Positions 13,601 through 25,628 of a stretch of 64,000 nt of DNA are shown piece by piece. Positions within the stretch are counted from its first letter, which is position 1, and each line of letters opens with the position of its first letter. Source of the stretch: Coriaria nepalensis (taxonomy: Eukaryota; Streptophyta; Magnoliopsida; Cucurbitales; Coriariaceae). The stretch covers positions 42,129,501 to 42,193,500 of the forward strand of contig CP114481.1 of the NCBI GenBank assembly GCA_027186245.1. The letters are read 5' to 3'. The translations under genes and the position numbers were made by a program. The notes under the pieces were generated by a model. It did no database searches. It saw nothing but the letters and a program-made list of their open reading frames with translations, and had not been told where the DNA came from.

Positions 13601-16600
13601 GTCATTTCAAGTAAATATCTTATTTCAAAGCAAGTCGAACGAATTCTAGTTTTGCACTACAGACACAACTTTTGTGCATAACTTGCAAATGATCATTGCG
13701 AGGAAAGTGTGCATTCATTTAACCTTAAAATCATTTCAATCAGTCATGTCAAGTCAATAACTTATTTCAAAGCAAGTCGAACGAATTCTAGTTTTCCACT
13801 ACAGACACAACTTTTGTGCATAACTTGCAAATAATCATTGCAAGGAAAGTGTGCATTCGTTTAACCTTAAAATCATTTCAATGAGTCATTTCAAGTCAAT
13901 AACTTATTTCAATGCAAGTCGAACGAATTCTAGTTTTGCACTACAGACTCAACTTTTGTGCATAACTTGCAAATAATCATTGCAAGGAAAGTGTGCATTC
14001 GTTTAACCTTAAAATCATTTCAATGAGTCATTTCAAGTCAATAACTTATTTCAAAGCAATTCGAACGAATTCCAGTTTTGCACTACAGACACAACTTTTG
14101 TGCATAACTTGCAAATGATCATTGCAAGGAAAGTGTGCATTCGTTTAACCTTAAAATCATTTCAATGAGTCATTTGAAGTCAATAACTTATTTCAATGCA
14201 AGTCGAATGAATTCTAGTTTTGCACTACAGACACAACTTTTGTGCATAACTTGCAAATGGTCATTGCAAGGAAAGTGTGCATTCATTTAACCTTAAAATC
14301 ATTTCAATGAGTCATTTCAAGTCAATAACTTATTTCAAAGCAATTCGAACGAAGTCTATTTTTGCACTACAAACACAAGTTTTGTGCATAACTTGCAATT
14401 GATCATTGCAAGGAAAGTGTGCATTCGTTTAACCTTAAAATCATTTCAATGAGTCATTTCAAATTAATAACTTATTTCAAAGCAAGTCGAACGAATTCTA
14501 GTTTTGCACTACAGACACAAGTTTTGTGCATAACATGCAAATGATCATTGCAAGGAAAGTGTGCATTCGTTTAACCTTAAAATCATTTCAGTGAGTCATT
14601 TCAAGTCAATAACTTATTTCAATGCAAGTCGAACGAATTCTAGTTTTGCACTACAGACACAACTTTTGTGCATAACTTGCAAATGATCATTGCAAGGAAA
14701 GTGTGCATTCATTTAACCTTAAAATCATTTCAATCAGTCATTTCAAGTCAATAACTTATTTCAAAGCAAGTCGAACGAATTCTAGTTTTCCACTACAGAC
14801 ACAACTATTGTGCATAACTTGCAAATGATCATTGCAAGGAAAGTGTGCATTCGCTTAACCTTAAAATCATTTCAATGAGTCATTTCAGGTCAATAACTTA
14901 TGTCAAAGCAAGTCGAACGAATTCTAGTTTTCCACTACAAACACAACTTTTCTGCATAACTTCCAAATGATCATTGCAAGGAAAGTGTGCATTCGTTTAA
15001 CCTTAAAATCATTTCAATGAGTCATTTCAAGTCAATAATTTATTTCAAAGCAATTCGGACGAATTCTATTTTTGCACTACAAACACAAGTTTTGTGCATA
15101 ACTTGCAAATGATCATTGCAAGGAAAGTGTGCATTCGTTTAAAATTAAAATCATTTCAAACAGTCCTTTCAAGTCAATAACTTATTTCAATGCAAGTCGG
15201 ACGAATTCTAGTTTTGCACTACAGACACGACTTTTGTGCATAACATGCAAATGATCATTACAAGGAAAGTGTACATTCGTTTAACCTTAAAATCATTTCA
15301 ATGAGTCATTTCAAGTCAATAACTTATTTCAAAGCAATTCGAACGAAGTCTATTTTTGCACTACAAACAAAACTTTTGTGCATAACTTGCAAATGATCAT
15401 TGCAAGGAAAGTGTGCATTCGTATAACCTTAAAAACGTTTCAATGAGTCCTTTCAAGTCAATAACTTCCTTCAAAGCAAGTCGAACGAATTCTATTTTTG
15501 CACTACAAACACAAGTTTTGTGCATAACATGCAAATGATCATTGCAAGGAAAGTGTGCATTCGTTTAACCTTAAAATCATTTCACTGAGTCATTTCAAGT
15601 CAATAACTTATTTCAAAGCAAGTCGAACGAATTCTAGTTTTGCACTACAGACACAACTTTTGTGCATAACTTGCAAATGATCATTGCAAGGAAAGTCTGC
15701 ATTCGTTTAACCTTAAAATCATTTCAATGAGTCATTTCAAGTCAATAACTTATTTCAAAGCAATTCGAACGAATTCCATTTTTGCAATACAAACACAACT
15801 TTCGTGCATAACTTGCAAATGATCATTGCAAGGAAAGTGTGCATTCGTTAGAAATTAAAATCATTTCAATGAGTCATTTCAAGTAAATAACTTATTTCAA
15901 AGCAAGTCGAACGAATTCTAGTTTTGCACTACAGACACAACTTTTGTGCATAACTTGCAAATGATGATTGCAAGGAAAGTGTGCATTCGTTTAACCATAA
16001 AATCATTTCAATGAGTCATTTCAAGTCAATAACTTATGTCAAAGCAAGTCGAACGAATTCTAGTTTTACACTACAAACACAAGTTTTCTGCATAACTTGC
16101 GAATGATCATTGCAAGGAAAGTGTGCATTCGTTTAACCTTAAAATCATTTCAATGAGTCATTTCAAGTCAATAACTTATCTCAAAGCAATTCGAACGAAT
16201 TCCAGTTTTGCACTACAGAGACAACTTTTGTGCATAACTTGCAAATGATCATTGCAAGGAAAGTGTGCATTCATTTAAAATTAAAATCATTTCAATGAGT
16301 CATTTCAAGTAAATAACTTATTTCAAAGCAAGTCGAACGAATTCTAGTTTTGCACTACAGACACAACTTTTGTGCATAACTTGCAAATGATCATTGCAAG
16401 GAAAGGGTGCATTCATTTAACCTTAAAATCGTTTCAATCAGTCATGTCAAGTCAATAACTTATTTCAAAGCAAGTCGAACGAATTCTAGTTCTCCACTAC
16501 AGACACAACTTTTGTGCATAACTTGCAAATAATCATTGCAAGGAAAGTGTGCATTCGTTTAACCTTAAAATCATTTCAATGAGTCATTTCAAGTCAATAA

Positions 16601-17926
16601 CTTATTTCAATGCAAGTCGAACGAATTCTAGTTTTGCACTACAGACACAACTTTTGTGCATAACTTGCAAATGATCATTGCAAGGAAAGTGTGCATTCGT
16701 TTAACCTTAAAATCATTTCAGTGAGTCATTTCAACTCAATAACTTATTTCAAAGCAATTCGAACGAATTCTATTTTTGCACTATGAACACAACTTTTGTG
16801 CATAACTTGCAAATGATAATCGCAAGGAAAGTGTGCATTCGTTTAACCTTAAAATCATTTCAATGAGTCATTTCAAGTCAATAACTTATTTCAAAGCAAT
16901 TCGAACGAATTCTAGTTTTGCACTACAGACACAACTTTTGTGCATAACTTGCAAATGATCATTGCAAGGAAAGTGTGCATTCTTTTAACCTTAAAATCAT
17001 TTCAATGAGTCATTTCAAGTCAATAACTTATTTCAAAGCAATACGAACGAATTCCAGTTTTGCACTACAGACACAACTTTTGTGCATAACTTGCAAATGA
17101 TCATTGCAAGGAAAGTGTGCATTCATTTAACCTTAAAATCATTTCAATCAGTCATGTCAAGTCAATAACTAATTTCAAAGCAATTCGAACGAATTCCAGT
17201 TTTGCACTACAGAAACAACTTTTGTGCACAACTTGCAAATGATCATTGCAAGGAAAGTGTGCATTCATTTAACCTTAAAATCGTTTCAATCAGTCATGTC
17301 AAGTCAATAACTTATTTCAATGCAAGTCGGACGAATTCTAGTTTTGCACTACAGACACGACTTTTGTGCATAACATGCAAATGATCATTACAAGGAAAGT
17401 GTACATTCGTTTAACCTTAAAATCATTTCAATGAGTCATTTCAAGTCAATAACTTATTTCAAAGCAATTCGAACGAAGTCTATTTCTGCACTACAAACAC
17501 AAGTTTTGTGCATAACTTGCAATTGATCATTGCAAGGAAAGTGTGCATTCGTTTAACCTTAAAATCATTTAAATGAGTCCTTTCAAGTCAATAACTTCCT
17601 TCAAAGCAAGTCGAACGAATTCTATTTTTGCACTATGAACACAACTTTTGTGCATAACTTGAAAATGATCATCGCAAGGAAAGTGTGCATTCGTTTAACC
17701 TTAAAATCATTTCAATGAGTCATTTCAAGTCAATAACTTATTTCAAAGCAATTCGAACGAATTCTAGTTTTGCACTACAGACACAACTTTTGTGCATAAC
17801 TTGCAAATGATCATTGCAAGGAAAGTGTGCATTCGTTTAACCTTAAAATCATTTCAATGAGTCATTTCAAGTCAATAACTTATTTCAAACCAATTCGAAC
17901 GAATTCTATTTTTGCACTACAAACAC
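10685..17926. repeat. Higher-order block, copy 2 (51 monomers)
   Basis: This is a near-identical tandem copy of 2306-10684. Both its left border (near 10685) and its right border (near 17926) fall in the same part of the monomer, in acacaacttttgtgcataac. Left of the border the sequence matches the end of copy 1 and right of it the start of copy 1, as expected from unequal exchange in register. It lacks the nested 994-bp duplication and one further monomer. Private differences are scattered (for example gcatggaaag near 13557 and aaattaataac near 14461). Confidence 0.9.
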
Positions 17927-18429
17927 AACTTTTGTGCATAACTTGCAAATGATCATTGCAAGGAAAGTGTGCATTCGTTTAACCTTAAAATCATTTCAAT
18001 GAGTCATTTCAAGTCAATAACTAATTTCAAAGCAAGTCGAACGAATTCTTGTTTTGCACTACAGACACAACTTTTGTGCATAACTTGCAAATGATCATTG
18101 CAAGGAAAGTGTGCATTCATTTAACCTTAAAATCATTTCAATCAGTCATGTCAAGTCAATAACTTATTTCAAAGCAAGTCGAACGAATTCTAGTTTTCCA
18201 CTACAGACACAACTTTTGTGCATAACTTGCAAATAATCATTGCAAGGAAAGTGTGCATTCGTTTAACCTTAAAATCATTTCAATGAGTCATTTCAAGTCA
18301 ATAACTTATTTCAATGCAAGTCGAACGAATTCTAGTTTTGCACTACAGACACAACTTTTGTGCATAACTTGCAAATAATCATTGCAAGTAAAGTGTGCAT
18401 TCGTTTAACCTTAAAATCATTTCAATGAG

Positions 18430-20290
18430 TCATTTCAAGTCAATATCTTATTTCAAAGCAAGTCGAACGAATTCTATTTTTGCACTCCAAACAAAAGTTT
18501 TGTGCATAACTTGCAAATGATCAATGCAAGGAAAGTGTGCATTCGTTTAACCTTCAAAATCATTTGAATGACTCATTTCAAGTCAGTAACTTATTTCAAA
18601 GCAAGTCGAACGAATTCTATTTTTGCACTTCAAACACAAGTTTTGTGCATAACTTGGAAATGATCAATGCAAGGAATGTGTGCATTAGTTTAACCTTAAA
18701 ATCTTTTCAAGGAGTCATTTCAAGTCAATATATTATTTCAACGGAAGTCGAACGAATTCTATTTTCGCTCTTCAAACACAAGTTTTGTGCATAACTTGGA
18801 AACGATCAATGCAAGGAATGTGTGCCTTAGTTTAACCTTAAAATCTTTTCAATGAGTCATTTCAAGTCAATATCTTATTTCAAAAGATTTCGAACAAATT
18901 GTATTTTCACACTTCAAACAGAAATTTCGAAGATAACTTTCAAATGATCATTGCAAGGAAAGTGTGAATTAGTTTAACCTTAAAATCATTTGAATGAGTC
19001 ATTTCAAGTCAATAACTTATTTCAAAGCAAGTCGAACGAATTCTATTTTTGCACTTCAAACACAAGTTTTGTGCATAACTTGCAAAAGATCAGTGCAAGG
19101 AAAGTGTGCTTTAGTTTAACCTTAAAATCTTTTCAATGAGTCATGTCATGTCAATAACATATTTCAAAGCAATTCGAACGAATTCTATTTTTGCACTACA
19201 AAGTCAAGTTTTGCGCATAACTTGCAAATGATCAGTGCAAGGAAAGTGTGCATTCGTTTAACCTTAAAATCATTTCAATCAGTCATTTCAAGAAAATATC
19301 TTATTCCAAAGCAAGTCGAACGAATTCTGTTTTTGCACTCCAAACACAAGTTTTGTGCATAACTTGCAAAATATCAGTGCAAGGAAAGTGTGCATTCGTT
19401 TAACCCTAAAATCATTTGAATGAGTCATTTCGAGTAAATAACTTATTTCAAAGCAATTCGAACGAATTCTATTTTTGCACTACAAAGTCAAGTTTTGTGC
19501 ATAACTCGCAAATGATCAGTGCAAGGAAAGTGTGCATTCGTTTAGCATTAAAATCATTTCAATCAGTCATTTCAAGCAAATATCTTATTCCAAAGCAAGT
19601 CGAACGAATTCTAATTTCGCACTTCAAACAAAAGTTTTGTGCATAACTTGCAAATGATCAATGCAAGGAAAGTGTGCATTCGTTTAACCTCAAAATCCTT
19701 TGATTGACTCATTTCAAGTCAATAAATTATTTCAAAGCAAGTCGAACGAATTCTATTTTTGCACTTCAAACACAAGTTTTGTGCATAACTTGGAAATGAT
19801 CAATGCAAGGAATGTGTGCATTAGTTTAACCTTAAAATCTTTTCAATGAGTCATTTCAAGTCAATATCTTATTTCAAAGCAAGTCGAACGAATTCTAATT
19901 TCACACTTCAAACAAAAGTTTTGTGCATAACTTGCAAACGATCAATGCAACGAAAGTGTGCATTCGTTTAACGTCAAAATCATTTGAATGACTCATTTCA
20001 AGTCAATAACTTATTTCAAAGCAAGTCGAACGAATTCTATTTTTGCACTTCAAACACAAGTTTTGTGAATAACTTGGAAATGATCAATGCAAGGAATGTG
20101 TGCATTAGTTTAACCTTAAAATCTTTTCAAGGAGTCATTTCAAGTCAATATATTATTTCAACGGAAGTCGAACGAATTCTATTTTCGCACTCTAAACACA
20201 AGTTTTGTGCATAACTTGCAAATGATCAATGCAAGGAAAGTGTGCATTCGTTTAACCTTAAAATCATTTGAATGAGTCATTTCAAGTCAA
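18430..20290. repeat. Satellite zone A, right block
   Basis: Subtype A (cttcaaacacaag, atcaatgcaagg, tcaatatcttat) reappears abruptly after zone B. One divergent monomer near 18880-18960 reads aaagatttcgaacaaattg. Because subtype A flanks zone B on both sides, zone B looks like an expansion inside an older A-type array. Confidence 0.75.
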
Positions 20291-23200
20291 TAACTTATTT
20301 CAAAGCAAGTCGAACGAATTCTATTTTTGCACTACAAACACAATTTTTGTGCATAACTTGCAAATGATCATTGCAAGGAAAGTGTGCATTCTTGTAACCT
20401 TAAAATCATTACAGTGAGTCACTTAAAGTCAATATCTTATTTCAAAGCAATCCGAACGAATTCTATTTTTGCACTACAAACACAAGTTTTGTGCATAACT
20501 TGCAAATCATCATTGCAAGGAAAGTGTTCATTCGTATAACCATAAAACCATTTCAATGAGTCATTTCAAGTCAATATCTTATTTCAAAACAAGTCGAACG
20601 AATTCTATTTTTGCACTACAAACACAAGTTTTGTGCATAACTTGCAAATGATCATTGCAAGGAAAGTGTGCATTCGTGTAACTTTAAAATCATTACAATG
20701 AGTCACTTAAAGTCAATATCTTATTTCAAAGCAATTCGAACGAATTCTATTTTTGCACTACAAACACAACTTTTGTGCGTAACTTGCAAATGATCATTGC
20801 AAGGAAAGTGTGCATTCGTGTAACCTTAAAATCATTACAATGAGTCACTTAAAGTCAATATCTTATTTCAAAGCAATTCGAACGAATTCTATTTTTGCAC
20901 TACAAACACAAGTTTTGTGCATAACTTGCAAATGATCAATGCAAGGAAAGTGTGCATTCGTGTAACTTTAAAATCATTACAATGAGTCACTTAAAGTCAA
21001 TATCTTATTTCAAAGCAATTCGAACGAATTCTATTTTTGCACTACAAACACAAGTTTTGTGCGTAACTTGCAAATGATCATTGCAAGGAAAGTGTGCATT
21101 CGTGTAACCTTAAAATCATTACAATGAGTCACTTAAAGTCAATATCTTATTTCAAAGCAATTCGAACGAATTATATTTTTGCACTACAAACACAAGTTTT
21201 GTGCATAACTTGCAAATGATCATTGCAAGAAAAGTGGGCATTCGTTTAACCTTAAAATCGTTTTGAATGAGTCATTTCAAGTCAATAACTTATTTCAAAT
21301 CAAGTCGAATGAATTCTATTTTTGCACTACGAACACAACTTTTGTGCATAACTTGCAAATGATCATTGCAAGGAAAGTGTGCAATCGTTTAACCTTAAAA
21401 TCATTTCAACGAGTCATTTCAAGTCAATAACATATTTCAAAGTAAGTCGAACGAGCCCTATTTTTGCACTACAAACACAAGTTTTGCGCATAACTTGCAA
21501 ATGATCATTGCAAGGAAAGTGTGCATTAGTTTAACCTTAAAATCATTTCAATGAGTCATTTCAAGTCAATAACTTATTTCAAAGCAAGTCGAACGAATTC
21601 TATTTTTGCACTACAAACACAAGTTTTCTGCATAACTTGCAAATGATCATTGCAAGGAAAGTGTGGATTCGTTTAACCTTAAAATCATTTCAATGAGTCA
21701 TTTCAAGTCAATAAATCATTTCAAAATAAGTCGAACGAGCCCTATTTTTGCACTACAAAGACAAGTTCTGCGCATAACTTGTAAATGATCATTGCAAGGA
21801 AAGTGTGCGTTAGTTTAACCTTAAAATCATTTCAATGAGTCATTTTAAGTCAATAACTTATTTCAAAGCAAGTCGAACGAATTCTCTTATTGCACCACAA
21901 ACACAAGTTTTGTGCATAACTTGCAAATGATCATTGCAAGGAAAGTGTGCATTCGTATAACCTTAAAAACATTTCAATGAGTCATTTCAAGTCAATATCT
22001 TATTTCAAAACAAGTCGAACGAATTCTATTTTTGCACTACAAACACAAGTTTTCTGCGTAACTTGCAAATGATCAATGCAAAGAAAAAGTGTACATTCGT
22101 TTAACCTTAAAATCATTTCAATGAGTCATTTCAAGTCAATAACTTATTTCAAAGCAAGTCGAACGAATTCTATTTTTGCACTACAAACACAAGTTTTGTG
22201 CAGAACTTGCAAATGATCGTTACAAGGAAAGTGTGCATTCGTATAACCTTAAAAACATTTCAATGAGTCATTTCAAGTCAATATCTTATTTCAAAACAAG
22301 TCGAACGAATTCTATTTTTGCACTACAAACACAAGTTTTCTGCATAACTTGCAAATGATCAATGCAAAGAAAAAGTGTACATTCGTTTAACCTTAAAATC
22401 ATTTCAATGAGTCATTTCAAGTCAATAACTTATTTCAAAGCAAGTCGAACGAATTCTATTTTTGCACTACAAACACAAGTTTTGTGCATAACTTGCAAAT
22501 GATCATTGCAAGGAAAGTGTGCATTCTTGTAACCTAAAAATCATTACAGTGAGTCACTTAAAGTCAATATCTTATTTCAAAGCAATCCGAACGAATTCTA
22601 TTTTTGCACTACAAACACAAGTTTTGTGCATAACTTGCAAATGATCATTGCAAGGAAAGTGTTCATTCGTATAACCATAAAACCATTTCAATGAGTCATT
22701 TCAAGTCAATATCTTATTTCAAAACAAGTCGAACGAATTCTATTTTTGCACTACAAACACAAGTTTTCTGCATAACTTGCAAATGATCAATGCAAAGAAA
22801 AAGTGTACATTCGTTTAACCTTAAAATCATTTCAATGAGTCGTTTCAAGTCAATAACTTATTTCAAAGCAAGTCGAACGAATTCTATTTTTGCACTACAA
22901 ACACAAGTTTTGTGCAGAACTTGCAAATGATCGTTACAAGGAAAGTGAACATTCGTTTAACCTTAAAATCATTTCAATGAGTCATTTCAAGTCAATAACT
23001 TATTTCGAAGCAAGTCGAACGAATTCTATTTTTGCACTACAAACACAAGTTTTGTGCATAACTTGCAAATGATCATTGCAAGGAAAGTGTGCGTTAGTTT
23101 AACCTTAAAATCATTTCAATGAGTCATTTCAAGTCAATAACTTACTTCAAATTAAGTTGAACGAGCCTTATTTTTGCACTACAAACACAAGTTTTGCGCA

Positions 23201-25628
23201 TAACTTGCAAATGATCATTGCAAGGAAAATGTGCATTTGTTTAACCTTAAAATCATTTCAATGAGTCATTTCAAGTCAATAACTTATTTCAAAGCAATTC
23301 GAACGAATTCTACTTTTGCACTACAAACAAAACTTTTGTGCATAACTTGCAAATGATCATTGCAAAGAAAGTGTGCATTCGTATAACCTTAAAAACGTTT
23401 CAATGAGTCATTTCAAGTCAATATCTTATTTCAAAACAAGTCGAACGAATTCTATTTTTGCACTACAAACACAAGTTTTCTGCATAACTTGCAAATGATC
23501 AATGCAAAGAAAAAGTGTACATTCGTTTAACCTTAAAATCATTTCCATGAGTCATTTCAAGTCAATAACTTATTTCAAAGCAAGTCGAACGAATTCTATT
23601 TTTGCACTACAAACACAAGTTTTGTGCAGAACTTGCAAATGATCGTTAAAAGGAAAGTGAACATTCGTTTAACCTTAAAATCATTTAAATGAGTCATTTC
23701 AAGTCAATAACTTATTTCGAAGCAAGTCGAACGAATTCTATTTTTGCACTGCAAACACAAGTTTTGTGCATAACTTGCAAATGATCATTGCAAGGAAAGT
23801 GTGCATTTGTTTAACCTTAAAATCATTTCAATGAGTCATTTCAAGTCAATAACTTATTTCAAAGCAAGTCGAACGAATTTCCTTTTTTGCACTACAAACA
23901 CAAGTTTTGTGCATAACTTGCAAATGATCAACGCAAGGAAAGTGTGCATTCGTTTAACCATAAAATCATTTCAATGAGTCATTTCAAGTCAATAACTTAT
24001 TTCAAAGCAAGTCAAACAATTCTATTTTTGCACTACAAACACAAGTTTTGTGCATAACTTGCAAATGATCATTGCAAGGAAAGTGTGCATTCGTGTAACT
24101 TTAAAATCATTACAATGAGTCACTTAAAGTCAATATCTTATTTCAAAGCAATTCGAACGAATTCTATTTTTGCACTACAAACACAACTTTTGTGCATAAC
24201 TTGCAAATGATCATTGCAAGAAAACTGTGCATTCGTTTAACTTGCGTTAGTTTAACCTTAAAATCATTTCAATGAGTCATTTCAAGTCAATAACTCATTT
24301 CAAAGCAAGTCGAACGAATTTCCTTTTTTGCACTACAAACACAAGTTATGTGCATAACTTGCAAATGATCAACGCAAGGAAAGTGTGCATTCGTTTAACC
24401 ATAAAATCATTTCAATGAGTCATTTCAAGTCAATAACTTATTTCTGAGCAAGTCGAACGAATTATATTTTTGCACTACAAACACAAGTTTTCTGCATAAC
24501 TTGCAAATGATCAATGCAAAGAAAAAGTGTGCATTCGTTTAACCTTAAAATCATTTCAATGAGTCATTTCAAGTCAGTAACTTATTTCAAAGCAAGTCGA
24601 ATGAATTCTATTTTTGCATTACAAACACAAGTTTTGTGCATAACTTGCAAATGATCAATGCACGGATAGTGTGCATTCGTTTAACCTTAAAATCATTTCA
24701 ATGAGTCATTTGAGTCAATAACTTATTTCAAAGTAAGTCGAACGAGCCCTATTTTTGCACTACAAACAAAAGTTTTGCGCATAACTTGCAAATGATCATT
24801 GCAAGGAAAGTGTGCGTTAGTTTAACCTTAAAATCATTTCAATGAGTCATTTCAAGTCAATAACTTATTTCAAGGCAAGTCGAACGAATTCTATTTTTGC
24901 ACTACAAACACAAGTTTTGTGCATAACTTGCAAATGATGAATGCAAGGAAAGTGTGCATTCGTTTAACCTTAAAATCATTTCAATGAGTCATTTCAAGTC
25001 AATAACTTATTTCAAAGCAAGTCGAACGGATTCTATTTTTGCACCACAAACACAAGTTTTGTGCATAACTTGCAAATGATCAATGCAAGGAAAGTGTGCT
25101 TTCGTTTAACCTTAAAATCATTTCAATAAGTCATTTCAAGTCAATAACTTATTTCAAAGCAAGTCGAACGAATTCTATTTTTGCACTACAAATACAAGTT
25201 TTGTGCATAACTTGCAAATGATCGTTGCAAGGAAAGTGTGCATTCGTTTTAACCTTAAATCATTTCAACGAGTCATTTCAAGTCAATAACTTATTTCAAA
25301 GTAAGTCGAACGAGCCCTATTTTTGCATTACAAACACAAGTTTTGCGCATAACTTGCAAATGATCATTGCAAGGAAAGTGTGCATTAGTTTAACCTTAAA
25401 ATCATTTCAATGAGTCATTTCAAGTCAATAACTTATTTCAAAGCAAGTCGAACGAATTCTATTTTTGCACTACAAACACAAGTTTTGTGCATAACTTGCA
25501 AATGATCATTGCAAGGAAAGTGTGCATTCGTTTAACCTTAAAATCATTTCAATGAGTCATTTGAAGTCAATATCTTATTTCAAAGCAATTCGAACGAATT
25601 CTATTTTTTCACTACAAACACAACTTTT
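20291..25628. repeat. Satellite zone C, with longer monomers
   Basis: Monomers read gaattctatttttgcactac and aaacacaagttttgtgcata. A first sub-block (about 20300-21180 and again near 22510) has cattacaatgagtcactt in place of catttcaatgagtcattt. Several monomers have a 2-base insertion (gcaaagaaaaagtgt at 22078, 22364, 22792, 23504 and near 24517) and are 144 bp. Some carry cgaacgagccct, which destroys the EcoRI site. One monomer near 24240 has a 15-base internal duplication. The array ends mid-monomer at about 25628, where sequence changes to the 221-bp family. Confidence 0.8.

Larger units (their letters stand above)
1531..18429. repeat. Satellite zone B (main homogeneous block)
   Basis: Monomers mostly read gaattctagttttgcactac and agacacaacttttgtgcata, with atcattgcaagg. 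Alternating variants (caattcgaac versus caagtcgaac, tttccactac, ttggcactac, cgttagaaattaaaatcag) recur in the same order over long distances, which reveals higher-order organisation. This zone contains the large block duplication described separately. Confidence 0.8.
1..25628. repeat. 142-bp satellite DNA array, about 180 monomers
   Basis: The motif gtcgaacgaattcta recurs every 142 bases (for example at 1, 143 and 285) with little interruption until the array stops inside a monomer near 25628. The final monomer start is near 25589, so there are about 180 copies, with a net 28 bases of small indels. Each monomer contains GAATTC, then a tgcactac.aacacaa block, gtgcataacttgcaaatga, gcaaggaaagtgtgcattcg, and a final aagtcaataacttatttcaa. 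Monomers differ by a few to roughly twenty percent by eye. The array is AT-rich, and neighbours share phase and orientation throughout. Plant satellites of 140-180 bp often mark centromeric or pericentromeric heterochromatin; that role here is inference only. Confidence 0.97.

Noticed and set aside
102..25413. Many 60-85-codon open frames in the satellite, some near-identical (for example 102, 812, 9960, 17202, 22890).
   Set aside because: They recur because the monomer recurs, lie in shifting frames (142 is not divisible by three), end at random monomers and have no domain. They are repeat artefacts.
1..25628. CRISPR-like array because of regular repeats.
   Set aside because: There are no unique spacers; the whole 142-bp unit repeats in a plant-like context.
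1..25628. CENP-B-box-like motif or telomeric repeats within the satellite.
   Set aside because: No convincing CENP-B box and no tttaggg tracts were seen, so centromere function is left as a hypothesis.
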